Shown here one piece after another: positions 33,496-42,847 of a stretch of DNA of 64,000 nt (its first letter is position 1; each line of letters starts with the position of its first letter). A program made the translations under genes and the position numbers. The notes beneath the pieces are model-generated. The model saw only the letters and a list, made by a program, of their open reading frames with translations, made no database searches and had not been told where the DNA came from. Origin of the DNA: Micavibrio sp. (GTDB taxonomy: Bacteria; Pseudomonadota; Alphaproteobacteria; Micavibrionales; Micavibrionaceae); assembly GCA_030824965.1 (NCBI GenBank), contig JAPJQV010000007.1:1-64000 (forward strand), given 5' to 3'.

Positions 33496-34886
33496 TTCGC
33501 CAGAGCGTGTTTCATTTTTTTCAAATCATTGACGATTGTTTCGTAAATATGGTTATCGGGGTCATGCGCTTGATTTCTTAAAACGGCAGAGGGGTGATAC
33601 GTTCCCGTCATCCTTATATTGTTCGGCCCCTCGAACCATTTGCCATGTTCGTTCTTGAGCGTGTAACCATGCCCGATCAGGGATTTTGCAGCGGTTGCCC
33701 CCATGCATAGGACAAGCTTAGGTTTGACGAGTTCCAGTTCCGCCAACAACCATGGTTTACAGGCATTGATTTCTTTCGCGTCGGGTGAGCGGTGCATGCG
33801 TTTTTCGCGTTCGATCCTGAATTTGAAATGCTTGACCGCATTGGTGATGTATATTTCTTTGCGGTCAAAACCTGCTTCGTCTAATGCTTTATCAAGGATC
33901 TTTCCGGCAGGGCCGATAAAGGCATGACCAGCTAAATCCTCGTCATTGCCCGGCTGCTCGCCGATAATCATGAATGGTGCATTAATGGGGCCTTCACCAA
34001 ACACGGTTTGCGTTGCGCATTTGTAAAGTTCGCATCCCTGGCAACCGAGCGAGGCATTCTTCAAAGAAAGATAATCTATGGTTTCCGGCAGGAAGTCTGC
34101 CGCTGATCGCGCATTGCCTTCCTGTGTCTCAATCATTTTTTGCACGCGCAGCGGGGCTTCGGCCAGCATATCTTTGATGATAGATGTTTCTGGAAGCGTG
34201 GCCCAGTGACGTGTCGGCATTTCGCGTTTCATGGCTTTGATCTTGATCCGCGCCGGATTAAACGTGGCGCGGTAATAATCGCGCCATAAATCTTCCAACT
34301 CGTCTTCCTGCGGCGCATCTTCTTTCGTAACGCCATGGCCAAAGGTCAGGTTATTGCCATCCCAATTCAAAGTTTCACGCGGGGTCATAATCGTCCATTT
34401 CATGACGCCGAAACGGTTTTTAAAAAACGGCGCGACGAGAGAAAGGATTTTATGGTCGGGTTTGTGCCAGGCAATGTAATGGTCGCCGTCCTCTTCCTCG
34501 ACTTTACGAAAGCGGACGAAAGCCTTGGTTTTGTGCATATCACGGCGCAGTTCCTTATCCATTGCTTCAAGGCGATGCATTAAAGGATCGGTACTTAATT
34601 TAAACAAAAACCGTTCACCATGGGTAATGCGCCATAAGGCTTTATATAACAAGGCCCATTTTTCGCTGTTATTATGCGCGGAAATTCGCACGGCAAAATC
34701 GAGGAAGTATTTGGGAACCGAAACGGCTTGTGCAATTTGCGGCGGAAGTTCGGGCGTGTTGCCAAAAAGCGAGTTTTGTACATTTGTATCTTCCCAGATC
34801 AAACGCTCGGGCGGGACATCAAGCTGTAAATAATATCGCGCTTGTTCTCTCCATTCGGCAAAATTAGTGACGCCAATCGTTTGCAT
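33492..34886 (-). CDS. UdgX-type uracil-DNA glycosylase fused to a DUF4130 domain
   Basis: A 464-residue two-domain protein. The N-terminal ~250 residues match the DUF4130/TIGR03915 module. The C-terminal part is a family-4-like uracil-DNA glycosylase of UdgX type: GEQPGNDEDLAGHAFIGPAG (active-site loop), Cys cluster LGCQGCELYKC for the Fe-S centre, and EREKRMHRS, equivalent to the KRRIH loop whose histidine (H365 here) forms the covalent bond with uracil-DNA. YHPSAVLR is the C-terminal motif. The start overlaps the stop of the upstream radical-SAM gene by one base; the pair is a conserved repair cassette. Confidence 0.9.
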   Translation of the reverse strand: MQTIGVTNFAEWREQARYYLQLDVPPERLIWEDTNVQNSLFGNTPELPPQIAQAVSVPKYFLDFAVRISAHNNSEKWALLYKALWRITHGERFLFKLSTDPLMHRLEAMDKELRRDMHKTKAFVRFRKVEEEDGDHYIAWHKPDHKILSLVAPFFKNRFGVMKWTIMTPRETLNWDGNNLTFGHGVTKEDAPQEDELEDLWRDYYRATFNPARIKIKAMKREMPTRHWATLPETSIIKDMLAEAPLRVQKMIETQEGNARSAADFLPETIDYLSLKNASLGCQGCELYKCATQTVFGEGPINAPFMIIGEQPGNDEDLAGHAFIGPAGKILDKALDEAGFDRKEIYITNAVKHFKFRIEREKRMHRSPDAKEINACKPWLLAELELVKPKLVLCMGATAAKSLIGHGYTLKNEHGKWFEGPNNIRMTGTYHPSAVLRNQAHDPDNHIYETIVNDLKKMKHALAN

Positions 34887-36106
34887 CAGAAGATAAAACT
34901 AGTTTGCTGGGGCTGTGGTTTAAAATAATTGGTCAGGCGCGTGGTATCCAGCAAAACAGGAGTATAGTTCGCGGTAACGATAAACGGCTTGGCACGATTT
35001 AATGCGACTTTAAGCTTGATTAAATCTTCCAACCGGATGCGGGCATATTTCCTGGTTTTCAAAATTTTATCGACCGAACGCGGTCCCATGCCCGGTACGC
35101 GCAATAATTGCTCACGCGTTCCGGTATTAAGGTCAATCGGAAAATAATGCTGGTTACGCAGCGCCCATGAGGTTTTCGGGTCTATATCAATGTCAAGATT
35201 CGGATTGTCGTCGTTGACGATTTCATTCATCTCGTATTCGTAAAAACGCAGCATCCAGTCAGCTTGATAGAGCCGATGTTCGCGCACCAAAGGCGGGCTT
35301 TTACCGGGCAGGCGGGCATCGGCATGGGGAATGGGACTGAACGCTGAATAATAAACCCGCCGCATTTTATAATTTTTATAAAGATGATCGGATGTATTTA
35401 AGATATCTTTATCCGGCGTATCGGTCGCGCCGACAATCATTTGCGTACTTTGTCCGGCGGGAACGAAAAGGGGCGTATTTTTAACTCCCTTTTTGCGGTC
35501 TTCTTTGTTTTCTAGAGAGCGCGTCAGAATTTCGCTCATATTTTCTTCAAGCTGCGGACGTTTTTTCTCAGGCGCAAGCTTTTGCAAGTCTGCAGAAGTG
35601 GGAAGTTCGATATTGACACTTAAACGATCAGCATAAAGCCCTGCCTGGGCAATTAATTCATCATTTGCACCGGGAATAGTTTTAAGGTGGATGTATCCTT
35701 TAAAGTTATGAACCTCGCGTAAAGTTTTGGCAACGCCAACAAGTTGTTCCATCGTATAGTCGGAATCACGAATAATGCCGGAGCTTAAAAATAGACCTTC
35801 AATGTAATTGCGGCGATAGAAATCAAGCGTGAGATTAACCACTTCTTCGACTGTAAACCGCGCACGTTGCACATCGCTTGACACACGGTTAATGCAATAT
35901 TTGCAATCGAAGATGCAATGATTGGTTAGGAGGATTTTAAGCAGGGAAATACAGCGGCCGTCAGGCGTATAGCTGTGGCAAATGCCGGCGCCGTTCGTGC
36001 TTCCCAAACCTTTTCCATCCCGATTGGTTTTTGAGCCGCTGCTGGAACAGGATGCATCATATTTGGCCGCATCTGCCAAAAGCGATAATTTGTCCGATAT
36101 ATCCAT
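34886..36106 (-). CDS. Radical SAM protein, putative DNA repair/modification (UdgX partner)
   Basis: A 406-residue radical-SAM enzyme of the TIGR03916 type, regularly paired with UdgX-DUF4130 proteins. The 4Fe-4S motif CIFDCKYC supplies C64, C68 and C71. A helix-hairpin-helix DNA-binding segment lies near the C-terminus (LNTGTREQLLRVPGMGPRSV), consistent with action on DNA. The chemistry is not established. The ATG at 36106 is chosen because it begins the conserved MDISDKLSLLADAAKYDASC region; an in-frame ATG at 36127 is possible. No good ribosome site precedes either. Confidence 0.9.
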   Translation of the reverse strand: MDISDKLSLLADAAKYDASCSSSGSKTNRDGKGLGSTNGAGICHSYTPDGRCISLLKILLTNHCIFDCKYCINRVSSDVQRARFTVEEVVNLTLDFYRRNYIEGLFLSSGIIRDSDYTMEQLVGVAKTLREVHNFKGYIHLKTIPGANDELIAQAGLYADRLSVNIELPTSADLQKLAPEKKRPQLEENMSEILTRSLENKEDRKKGVKNTPLFVPAGQSTQMIVGATDTPDKDILNTSDHLYKNYKMRRVYYSAFSPIPHADARLPGKSPPLVREHRLYQADWMLRFYEYEMNEIVNDDNPNLDIDIDPKTSWALRNQHYFPIDLNTGTREQLLRVPGMGPRSVDKILKTRKYARIRLEDLIKLKVALNRAKPFIVTANYTPVLLDTTRLTNYFKPQPQQTSFIF

Positions 36107-36222
36107 AAGGGAACAATACAGGAACACATAGTTTTTTGCAACTAAAAAATATCAATAATATCAATTGGTTACAATAAATGCATACATAGGCGTTCTCTAT
36201 CTCATTCTAGGTAAGAGTGGAC

Positions 36223-36228
36223 TATAAT
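36223..36228 (+). promoter_or_regulatory. Perfect -10 box six bases before a start codon
   Basis: TATAAT at 36223-36228 is followed by TTTTAG and the ATG at 36235. No Shine-Dalgarno sequence is present, which suggests a leaderless mRNA. No convincing -35 box is seen. Confidence 0.5.
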
Positions 36229-36234
36229 TTTTAG

Positions 36235-39200
36235 ATGAAAAAACCCATTATCCGCGATGTTCTTTTAAAAGATGGCGCTCTTCTCGTTATCCCTTTTTTC
36301 GTTTTAGCCATTTTCTCCTGCCTAACTTATGCAATGAATAATCGCTTGCAGCATCATGCGAGGGAAGACACGGCAACGCTTCTTGCGACCCAAGGCGAAG
36401 CAATTTCAAATGTCATGAATGAATATTTCGACCAATTGTTTCAGACGCTCAACCGGATGGATCGTCAGGTCGAATTATCGGATATTTCAGGATATGTTTA
36501 TTGGAAAAGCGATGCAGTTTCCTTTTTGCATGACTATCCCATTCTACGAAATATTTTTGTTGCGGATAAAAATTCTAAAGTTTTATGGCTGGAAACAAAT
36601 CATGGAAAAACCCTTCCTCAAGGTTTTGACCTGGGTTTTGAGCCTGTCAGAAGAGCCGCGATAGAGAAAGCGAGGAAAACGGGACATCCGCAATTGTCAC
36701 CTATCGTGGATTTTGTCAATGGAGGCAAAGGTTATGCCTATTATAGCCCGATCGTAACGAAAAACGGGTATAGTGGCTTTTTAGGAGTTTCGCTGGATGT
36801 AAATGATTTATTTGACGATATTTTCAGAGAAACGGATTTCCTGAATCATTTTTGGATTGCAATAGAGGAAGACGGAGCTTCGATATATTCAAACGGCACG
36901 GTAGAGAAAGATGAGAATACTTACTCTGCAAATATTCAGATATCGAATAAAGACTGGACCTTATTCATTAAGCCAAAACTCAATTCTTCCCATAAAGACT
37001 CTCATGAATTCGACAATATCGTATTGCTGTCCTGCATTATAATAACAATTCTAATCACTATAATTTCATTTTTGATTGTCGGCTTCTTACGACGCGCCAA
37101 GATCGTACAATATTCAAGGGATCAGTTAAATTATTTCATTAAACATACGCCCGCCGCAATTGCCGTATGCGATAATAATTTCAACTACATGATGGTAAGT
37201 GACCGTTGGCGGACGGATTTCAACCTTAATGATTTTGATATCATCGGGAAAAATCATCTTGAAATATTTCCGCTTATTCCACTCAGGTGGAAAAAAATTC
37301 TTCTCGAATGTATTGAAAAGGGCATCAAGTCTACAGGAGAAGATGTCGTAAAATTTAATAATAAATCGATATGGTTACATTGGGATATAATGCCATGGTA
37401 TCTGAATACAGGCATGACAGGCGGTGTCGTTATGTATGCGGACGATATTACCAAAAGAAAAGAATCTGAAAGCGAGTTGAAAAAAGCGCGTGAGGATGCT
37501 GAAAAGGCGAATGAAGCAAAAAGCGAATTCCTTGCCAATATGAGTCACGAAATACGTACCCCTATGAACGGAATCATGGGTATGAGCCATCTATTGTTGA
37601 ACACTAATCTCGAAGTTAGGCAAAGGCACTATGTAGAGACAATCGGCCATTCGGCTGAGTCGCTGATGCAAATTATAAATGATATTCTGGACTTCTCGAA
37701 AATCGAGGCAGGCAAAATGGAATTTGAAGTCATTCCGTTTGATTTCCAGGTGTTATGCGAAGAGGTGGGAGAGATTATCGCGATCAAGAGTCAGGAAAAG
37801 AAGATCGAATTCTTTCTGCGCTTTAAACCAGACTGCCCTCATCATCTTGCCGGCGATCCCGGAAGAATACGGCAGATACTTATGAATTTATGCGGGAATG
37901 CCATAAAGTTTACGGATAAAGGGCATGTTCTGCTTGAGATAGAGAAGGTCTATTGTGACAGCGATAGTTGCAGCATTAGAATAAAAGTTGAGGATACGGG
38001 GATCGGCATTTCCTATAACCAGAAAAAAAATATTTTCAGGAAATTCGATCAGGCCGATAACTCCATGGCGCGAAGATATGGAGGCACTGGTCTGGGTCTT
38101 GCCATCACGAAGCAGCTGGTCGAAAAAATGGGAGGGGAAATTTCTTTTGAAAGTGAAGAAGGGCATGGAAGTACTTTTACATGTGTTATGCCTTTTGCCC
38201 TTGTTAACAACGAAAAGCAAAACAGGAATAGCATAGTAAAAAGCGATGATTTGGCAGGCCTTAAAGTATTGGTTCTGGATGATCATCTTATTTCCTGCGA
38301 AATTATCGGTGAAATATTATCCAGCCATGGAATGGAAGCTGTCATTGTTACGCATCCTGAACAGGCTATTGAAATGCTGCTTCAGTCTGTAAAAGACAAA
38401 CCGTTTGATTTTATCATTTTGGACTATGTGATGCCGGTTATGAACGGCGTTGAAGTGGCCAGAAAGATAAAATCCATTCCCGAGCTCCAGGACCTTCAGA
38501 TTATACTTGGCACCTCGCAGCCTACGAGAAGCGATGCTGAGGCCATTAGCGATGCCGGAATCAAAGGCTATCTTATTAAACCGGTTAGAAGCACCGAGCT
38601 GATTTCAATTATTCGCATCCTGAATGATTTAAAGAAAAATAATAAGTCATCGGATATTATCACGCGGTATTCGATACGGGATGGTTTGTCCGGCCCTAAA
38701 TTCAATGAACGGCTTTATTACAAAGATGTCGTAATACTTCTGGCTGAGGACAATCCTGTAAATCAGGAAGTTATGGTGGCCATGTTAAAGGATTACGGTA
38801 TATCGACCGTTATCGCCGAGAATGGTTATGAAGCCGTAAGCAGGATCAGGCAGCGTAATTTCGACCTCGTGTTTATGGATTGTCAGATGCCTGAAATGGA
38901 TGGCTTCGTTGCAACGCGTGTTATTCGCAAAAGCGGATATAGTCCCGAGGAAGTCATAATCGTTGCTTTAACAGCCAATGCCATGAAAGGAGACAGGGAG
39001 AAATGTCTCGCTTGCGGTATGAATGATTATCTGGCGAAGCCTGTGCTTGAAGAGAATGTGAAACAAACTCTTATGAAATGGCTACCCGAAGAGAAACGTT
39101 CTTCGCCTCCTTCACTAATTCCTTATGATACAGAAAGAGAGATAAAAATGGATATCGGCAGTCAAGCTCTCAACAAAGAAAAATTTGAAAATCTTCAAAA

Positions 39201-39498
39201 GGCCACAAAAGACAGATTTCCCAAAGTTCTCAATACTTTCATGGCGAGCGCTGAAAAATTATTGATCCAACTTGATCAATCTATCCGGCAGGGTAATGTA
39301 AACGAAGTCAGAGAATATGCTCATTCCTTAAAATCCGCAGGCCAAATAGGCGCTGAAAATCTGTATGACCTCGCTAAGCAAATTGAGGAAGATGCAAGGG
39401 ATGGGAGTATTTCCAGAGCAACCGATCTGTTCAAGCAGGCAAAAGAAGAATATGGCAGGGTGAAAACGGAAATCGAAGCCGTTCTCGCCGATACATGA
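36235..39498 (+). CDS. Hybrid sensor histidine kinase (Cache-PAS-HK-REC-REC-HPt)
   Basis: A 1087-residue phosphorelay protein. Two membrane helices (about 13-33 and 260-285) flank a Cache-like periplasmic sensor domain. A PAS domain (about 300-405), dimerisation domain with phospho-accepting H438 (MSHEIRTPMNG), HATPase (DTGIGISYNQ, GGTGLGLAI), a first receiver with D730 (LDYVMP), a second receiver with D882 (MDCQMPEMDG) and an HPt domain with H1030 (AHSLKSAGQIGA) follow. All phosphorelay residues are present, so the signal can pass to an external regulator. No partner with a DNA-binding output is adjacent; the REC-ATPase protein at 49010 is the nearest candidate. It is convergent with the type I secretion operon. 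Confidence 0.94.
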   Translation: MKKPIIRDVLLKDGALLVIPFFVLAIFSCLTYAMNNRLQHHAREDTATLLATQGEAISNVMNEYFDQLFQTLNRMDRQVELSDISGYVYWKSDAVSFLHDYPILRNIFVADKNSKVLWLETNHGKTLPQGFDLGFEPVRRAAIEKARKTGHPQLSPIVDFVNGGKGYAYYSPIVTKNGYSGFLGVSLDVNDLFDDIFRETDFLNHFWIAIEEDGASIYSNGTVEKDENTYSANIQISNKDWTLFIKPKLNSSHKDSHEFDNIVLLSCIIITILITIISFLIVGFLRRAKIVQYSRDQLNYFIKHTPAAIAVCDNNFNYMMVSDRWRTDFNLNDFDIIGKNHLEIFPLIPLRWKKILLECIEKGIKSTGEDVVKFNNKSIWLHWDIMPWYLNTGMTGGVVMYADDITKRKESESELKKAREDAEKANEAKSEFLANMSHEIRTPMNGIMGMSHLLLNTNLEVRQRHYVETIGHSAESLMQIINDILDFSKIEAGKMEFEVIPFDFQVLCEEVGEIIAIKSQEKKIEFFLRFKPDCPHHLAGDPGRIRQILMNLCGNAIKFTDKGHVLLEIEKVYCDSDSCSIRIKVEDTGIGISYNQKKNIFRKFDQADNSMARRYGGTGLGLAITKQLVEKMGGEISFESEEGHGSTFTCVMPFALVNNEKQNRNSIVKSDDLAGLKVLVLDDHLISCEIIGEILSSHGMEAVIVTHPEQAIEMLLQSVKDKPFDFIILDYVMPVMNGVEVARKIKSIPELQDLQIILGTSQPTRSDAEAISDAGIKGYLIKPVRSTELISIIRILNDLKKNNKSSDIITRYSIRDGLSGPKFNERLYYKDVVILLAEDNPVNQEVMVAMLKDYGISTVIAENGYEAVSRIRQRNFDLVFMDCQMPEMDGFVATRVIRKSGYSPEEVIIVALTANAMKGDREKCLACGMNDYLAKPVLEENVKQTLMKWLPEEKRSSPPSLIPYDTEREIKMDIGSQALNKEKFENLQKATKDRFPKVLNTFMASAEKLLIQLDQSIRQGNVNEVREYAHSLKSAGQIGAENLYDLAKQIEEDARDGSISRATDLFKQAKEEYGRVKTEIEAVLADT

Positions 39499-39515
39499 TC
39501 CAACTTTGCAATTCG

Positions 39516-40823
39516 TTATCTTTCCTGAAAGGCTGTTTGTAAAGCTGCGTTAACCGGGCGGAGGAGATATTCTATAATGGTTTTCTCGCCCGTAATGATA
39601 TCTGCCTGAACTACCATTCCAGGCAAAATTTTGTTCTTTGTCGGGTCAGGGCCGATATAATTTTTTTGTAGCGTAATTTTCGCTTTATAAAAAGATTCGC
39701 CTTTCTCGTTTTGAAAGGTTGAGGCGGAAACGCTTTTCAATCGTCCGGGAATGGTGCCGTATTTGGAGAAATCAAACGCAGTTACCTTTACCTTAACTTC
39801 CTGATTTTCTTCGATATTGCCGATATCGCTCGGCTGGATAAGGGCCTCAACAATCATTTCCTTATTTATCGGCACGATTTCCAGAAGGATTTTCCCCGGT
39901 TCAATGATTGAGCCGATAGTATGAACGGTCAGACCTTTTACAACGCCGCTGACCGGCGATGTAACAGTTGTTCTGGCGGAAGCATTTTCGAGCTTAACGA
40001 TGCTTTTATTGATTTCTGCCAGTTCAGCTTCGATTTCACCCAATTTGGTCATCGCGTTCTGGCTTAAATCGGCATTCAATGACTGAAGACGGCTTTCCGA
40101 TTCATTGATCGCCGCCATAATTTGATTCTCCTGACTAATCGAGGTCGCAAGTTCGCCTTTTAATAAATTAACCTGACGCTCGCTTGACATGACGGCGACT
40201 TTTGAGACTGATCCCCTCTGGGACAGGCTTTTGTTAATTGCATATTCTTCACTGGCAAGTTCCAGATTGCGCTGAATAGTATTTCTTGTGGAAAGGATGC
40301 CTTGTAACTCTTTCTGTTTCTGCACAATCTGATCTCGTAGAACGTCTTGCTGGCTGGTGCGGGATTCTTCCATGCTTTGCAGAATGACCATTTCTTCGGG
40401 GGTCAATGCTGAAACGCCTTCTTGCCCGCTAACAAATTTCTTCAATCTCATGGCTTGTTGCTGAAGCGAATTCTGCCGGGATCTCATTTGTCCGAAATCA
40501 GCATCGGCGTTCGTATTATCGAATTTAACGAGAGCTTGTCCCTTTTCAACATACTGGCCATCTTCCACCAGAATTTCTTTTATAATTCCTCCTTCCAGAT
40601 GCTGGACGGTTTGCATGTACCCATTGGGTATAATTTGTCCGCTGGCGGAAGCCACTTCCTGTACGGAAGCAAAAGAAGCCCAAGTAAGGAAAAGGACAAG
40701 CAATATGCTGATAATATTGGCACCTGTATACAATGCTCCGGCCACGGGAGATTCTTCCATGGTAATGGATTGAGTAATGGCAGGGGGGATTTTGTATTTC
40801 ATGCGATCTAAAGCGGTGGTCAT
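39516..40823 (-). CDS. HlyD-family type I secretion adaptor
   Basis: A 435-residue periplasmic adaptor. One membrane helix (NIISILLVLFLTWASFASV, about 34-52) is followed by a lipoyl half-motif (LEGGIIKEILVEDGQYVEKG), long coiled-coil helices (about 110-280), the second lipoyl half (VTSPVSGVVKGLTVHTIGSI) and a C-terminal beta domain (KVKVTAFDFSKYGTIPGRLK), all typical of HlyD/PrtE. It bridges the ABC exporter to a TolC-type channel. The start overlaps the end of the upstream ABC gene by four bases. It is the last gene of the adhesin-export operon. Confidence 0.93.
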   Translation of the reverse strand: MTTALDRMKYKIPPAITQSITMEESPVAGALYTGANIISILLVLFLTWASFASVQEVASASGQIIPNGYMQTVQHLEGGIIKEILVEDGQYVEKGQALVKFDNTNADADFGQMRSRQNSLQQQAMRLKKFVSGQEGVSALTPEEMVILQSMEESRTSQQDVLRDQIVQKQKELQGILSTRNTIQRNLELASEEYAINKSLSQRGSVSKVAVMSSERQVNLLKGELATSISQENQIMAAINESESRLQSLNADLSQNAMTKLGEIEAELAEINKSIVKLENASARTTVTSPVSGVVKGLTVHTIGSIIEPGKILLEIVPINKEMIVEALIQPSDIGNIEENQEVKVKVTAFDFSKYGTIPGRLKSVSASTFQNEKGESFYKAKITLQKNYIGPDPTKNKILPGMVVQADIITGEKTIIEYLLRPVNAALQTAFQER

Positions 40824-42847
40824 GCTTTCTTTCCTTTCAGCACGTTTAAAACTTGCAAAGGCGGACCAGCATGGGTCAATTCGCCTTTGTTCATGAATAG
40901 AAGCTGGTCGGCAAGGCGCATATGATCTTCACGGTGTGTGGCCATGATAACCGTCGATTTACCACGCAGCTGGTTAATCTTTCTTTCGAACGCCAGATCG
41001 TTTTCTTTGCCAAGCGAATAGGAGGCTTCATCGAAAAGATAAATCTGGGATTTGCGCAAATAGGCACGGGCAAGGTTTAATTTCTGGCGCAGGCTGTCCG
41101 TCACAAGATTGGTATTTTCCGGACTGATTATGGTTTGAAGCCTTTCAGGGAGATTGTTTATTTCTTCCAATGCGCAGGATTCTAAAAGAGATTCTTCGAT
41201 ATCGGCGTCTGTTGCGACGGGATTTGCGTATAAAAGATTTGCTTTGATCGTGTCGGGAAAGAAATCCGCATGCTGAGGAATATAGGAAATGCTCTGACGC
41301 AAAAGCATAGGATCAAATTGACGAATATCGATATTATCTATCCGGACGCTTCCGGCTTGCGGTTGATATAGACCGAGAATAAGCTTTAAAGCTGTGGATT
41401 TACCCGAACCATTATTCCCTTTTATAGCGACGATTTGCCCGGGTTTGATATCCAGGCTGACGCCAAGCAAGGCAGGCTCGGCATCCGGCATATATTTTAG
41501 ACTGACGCGGTGGAAGCTGATAGCTCCCTTGATAAGGGCAGGCATGCGAATGGCTTGTGTAGGAGAATTATTCTCTGGCTGGATCGAAAGAAGTTTTTCA
41601 ACCTGCTTCGTGCTGGAAAACAACTGCTGAAGCTTTGTAAAGGAAGCGCAACAGATTTGCAGCGGGGCGATTATTCTCCACATTAGCATGGTAGAGGCAA
41701 TCAGGCTGCCTACGGTTATATCCTGATTGATTGCCATGGCAACGCCGAAACCTAAAGTGGCGCATGCACCTGCGATCATCAAACCATAAGAAGCGGTTTC
41801 GAGCGTTTGTGCCAGGAAAGCAGATTTGAAGCTTGCCAAAGAAGCTTGGTTTGACAAGACTCTGTACCGATCACTCCAGATTTTGTCAAAGCCGGCAAGC
41901 CGGATATCGGGTAATTTGGTTATGGTCTCAAGTATGAATTCCTGTCTTTTTGAAACATTGATTGCCGAAATGCGCGCACGCGTGCGAAGCCGAGGGACAA
42001 TGGAAACCAGAAGAAGAGCATAGGCAAAGATAAGCGTGACAGGGACGATCGCAAGCCATCCGGAAATAACGGTGAATATTCCCAGATATATAAACGTCAG
42101 GGGCAATTCAAAAAATAGTGTGGCTAAAGGGCTTGTAAAAAACTCTCGCACCGATTCAAAATCTTTCAGTCTCGCAATCTGGGAAGAAGTTGTTGCGCGC
42201 TCTGTAAAGACAGGGGGGAGAAAAAGAAGGCGTTCGAATACGGTGCAACTAACATAATGATCTATCCTGCCGCCGAAGAAAGCCATTTTATGATTTCTTT
42301 TGTGCCGCAGCCACAATTCCGCAAGTAATGCGATTATTACACCGGCAAAAATAATCCAGATACCTTTGCTGGAACCTGATGCAATTATGTGATCGTATAC
42401 GATGCGGTTATATAAAATCGGAGCCAAGGACAATGCCCCGACAACCAAGCTTATAAGCAATATTTCCTTAAGCAGAGGCATGAACCTGTCGATTTCATTC
42501 CGTATAACCGAAGTGAAAACAGCGTGTACCGGCTCGGCTTTCGCAAAAGTAATAAACGATGACCGCTTGTTAGAAAGAAATCTCAGCTCATCCGTATCCG
42601 TAATAAACGAATAGGAATTTTTCTCGATATAAAGTATGGGAAAATTAAATTTACCCAGCGATTGCGGTTTGCAGGTCTTTTTATCGGTTCTATAGCCAAG
42701 GCGGCGCATCGATTCCCTGAATTCAACGAGATTCATTGAGCTTTGCAGGTCGGGTGTTGCCTCGCTGAGTTGCCTCTTTGTGCCGTTCCAGTGAAGAGCT
42801 GATAAAACGACCTCGATAATATCTCGGTAGTCATTCGAATGTTTCAT
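40820..42847 (-). CDS. Type I secretion ABC subunit with intact Walker A/B and degenerate signature
   Basis: A 675-residue ABC exporter half: N-terminal C39-like domain (about 1-110) with no recognisable catalytic Cys, so probably a substrate-binding CLD; six-helix membrane domain; C-terminal ATPase. Walker A is KGNNGSGKST and Walker B YLFDEASYSLG, with the catalytic Glu present. The signature that should read LSGGQ is VTDSLRQKLN, i.e. lost. The neighbouring subunit shows the opposite pattern, so the two should form a heterodimer with one competent ATP site. Both ends overlap the adjacent genes by 4 bp. Confidence 0.9.
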   Translation of the reverse strand: MKHSNDYRDIIEVVLSALHWNGTKRQLSEATPDLQSSMNLVEFRESMRRLGYRTDKKTCKPQSLGKFNFPILYIEKNSYSFITDTDELRFLSNKRSSFITFAKAEPVHAVFTSVIRNEIDRFMPLLKEILLISLVVGALSLAPILYNRIVYDHIIASGSSKGIWIIFAGVIIALLAELWLRHKRNHKMAFFGGRIDHYVSCTVFERLLFLPPVFTERATTSSQIARLKDFESVREFFTSPLATLFFELPLTFIYLGIFTVISGWLAIVPVTLIFAYALLLVSIVPRLRTRARISAINVSKRQEFILETITKLPDIRLAGFDKIWSDRYRVLSNQASLASFKSAFLAQTLETASYGLMIAGACATLGFGVAMAINQDITVGSLIASTMLMWRIIAPLQICCASFTKLQQLFSSTKQVEKLLSIQPENNSPTQAIRMPALIKGAISFHRVSLKYMPDAEPALLGVSLDIKPGQIVAIKGNNGSGKSTALKLILGLYQPQAGSVRIDNIDIRQFDPMLLRQSISYIPQHADFFPDTIKANLLYANPVATDADIEESLLESCALEEINNLPERLQTIISPENTNLVTDSLRQKLNLARAYLRKSQIYLFDEASYSLGKENDLAFERKINQLRGKSTVIMATHREDHMRLADQLLFMNKGELTHAGPPLQVLNVLKGKKA

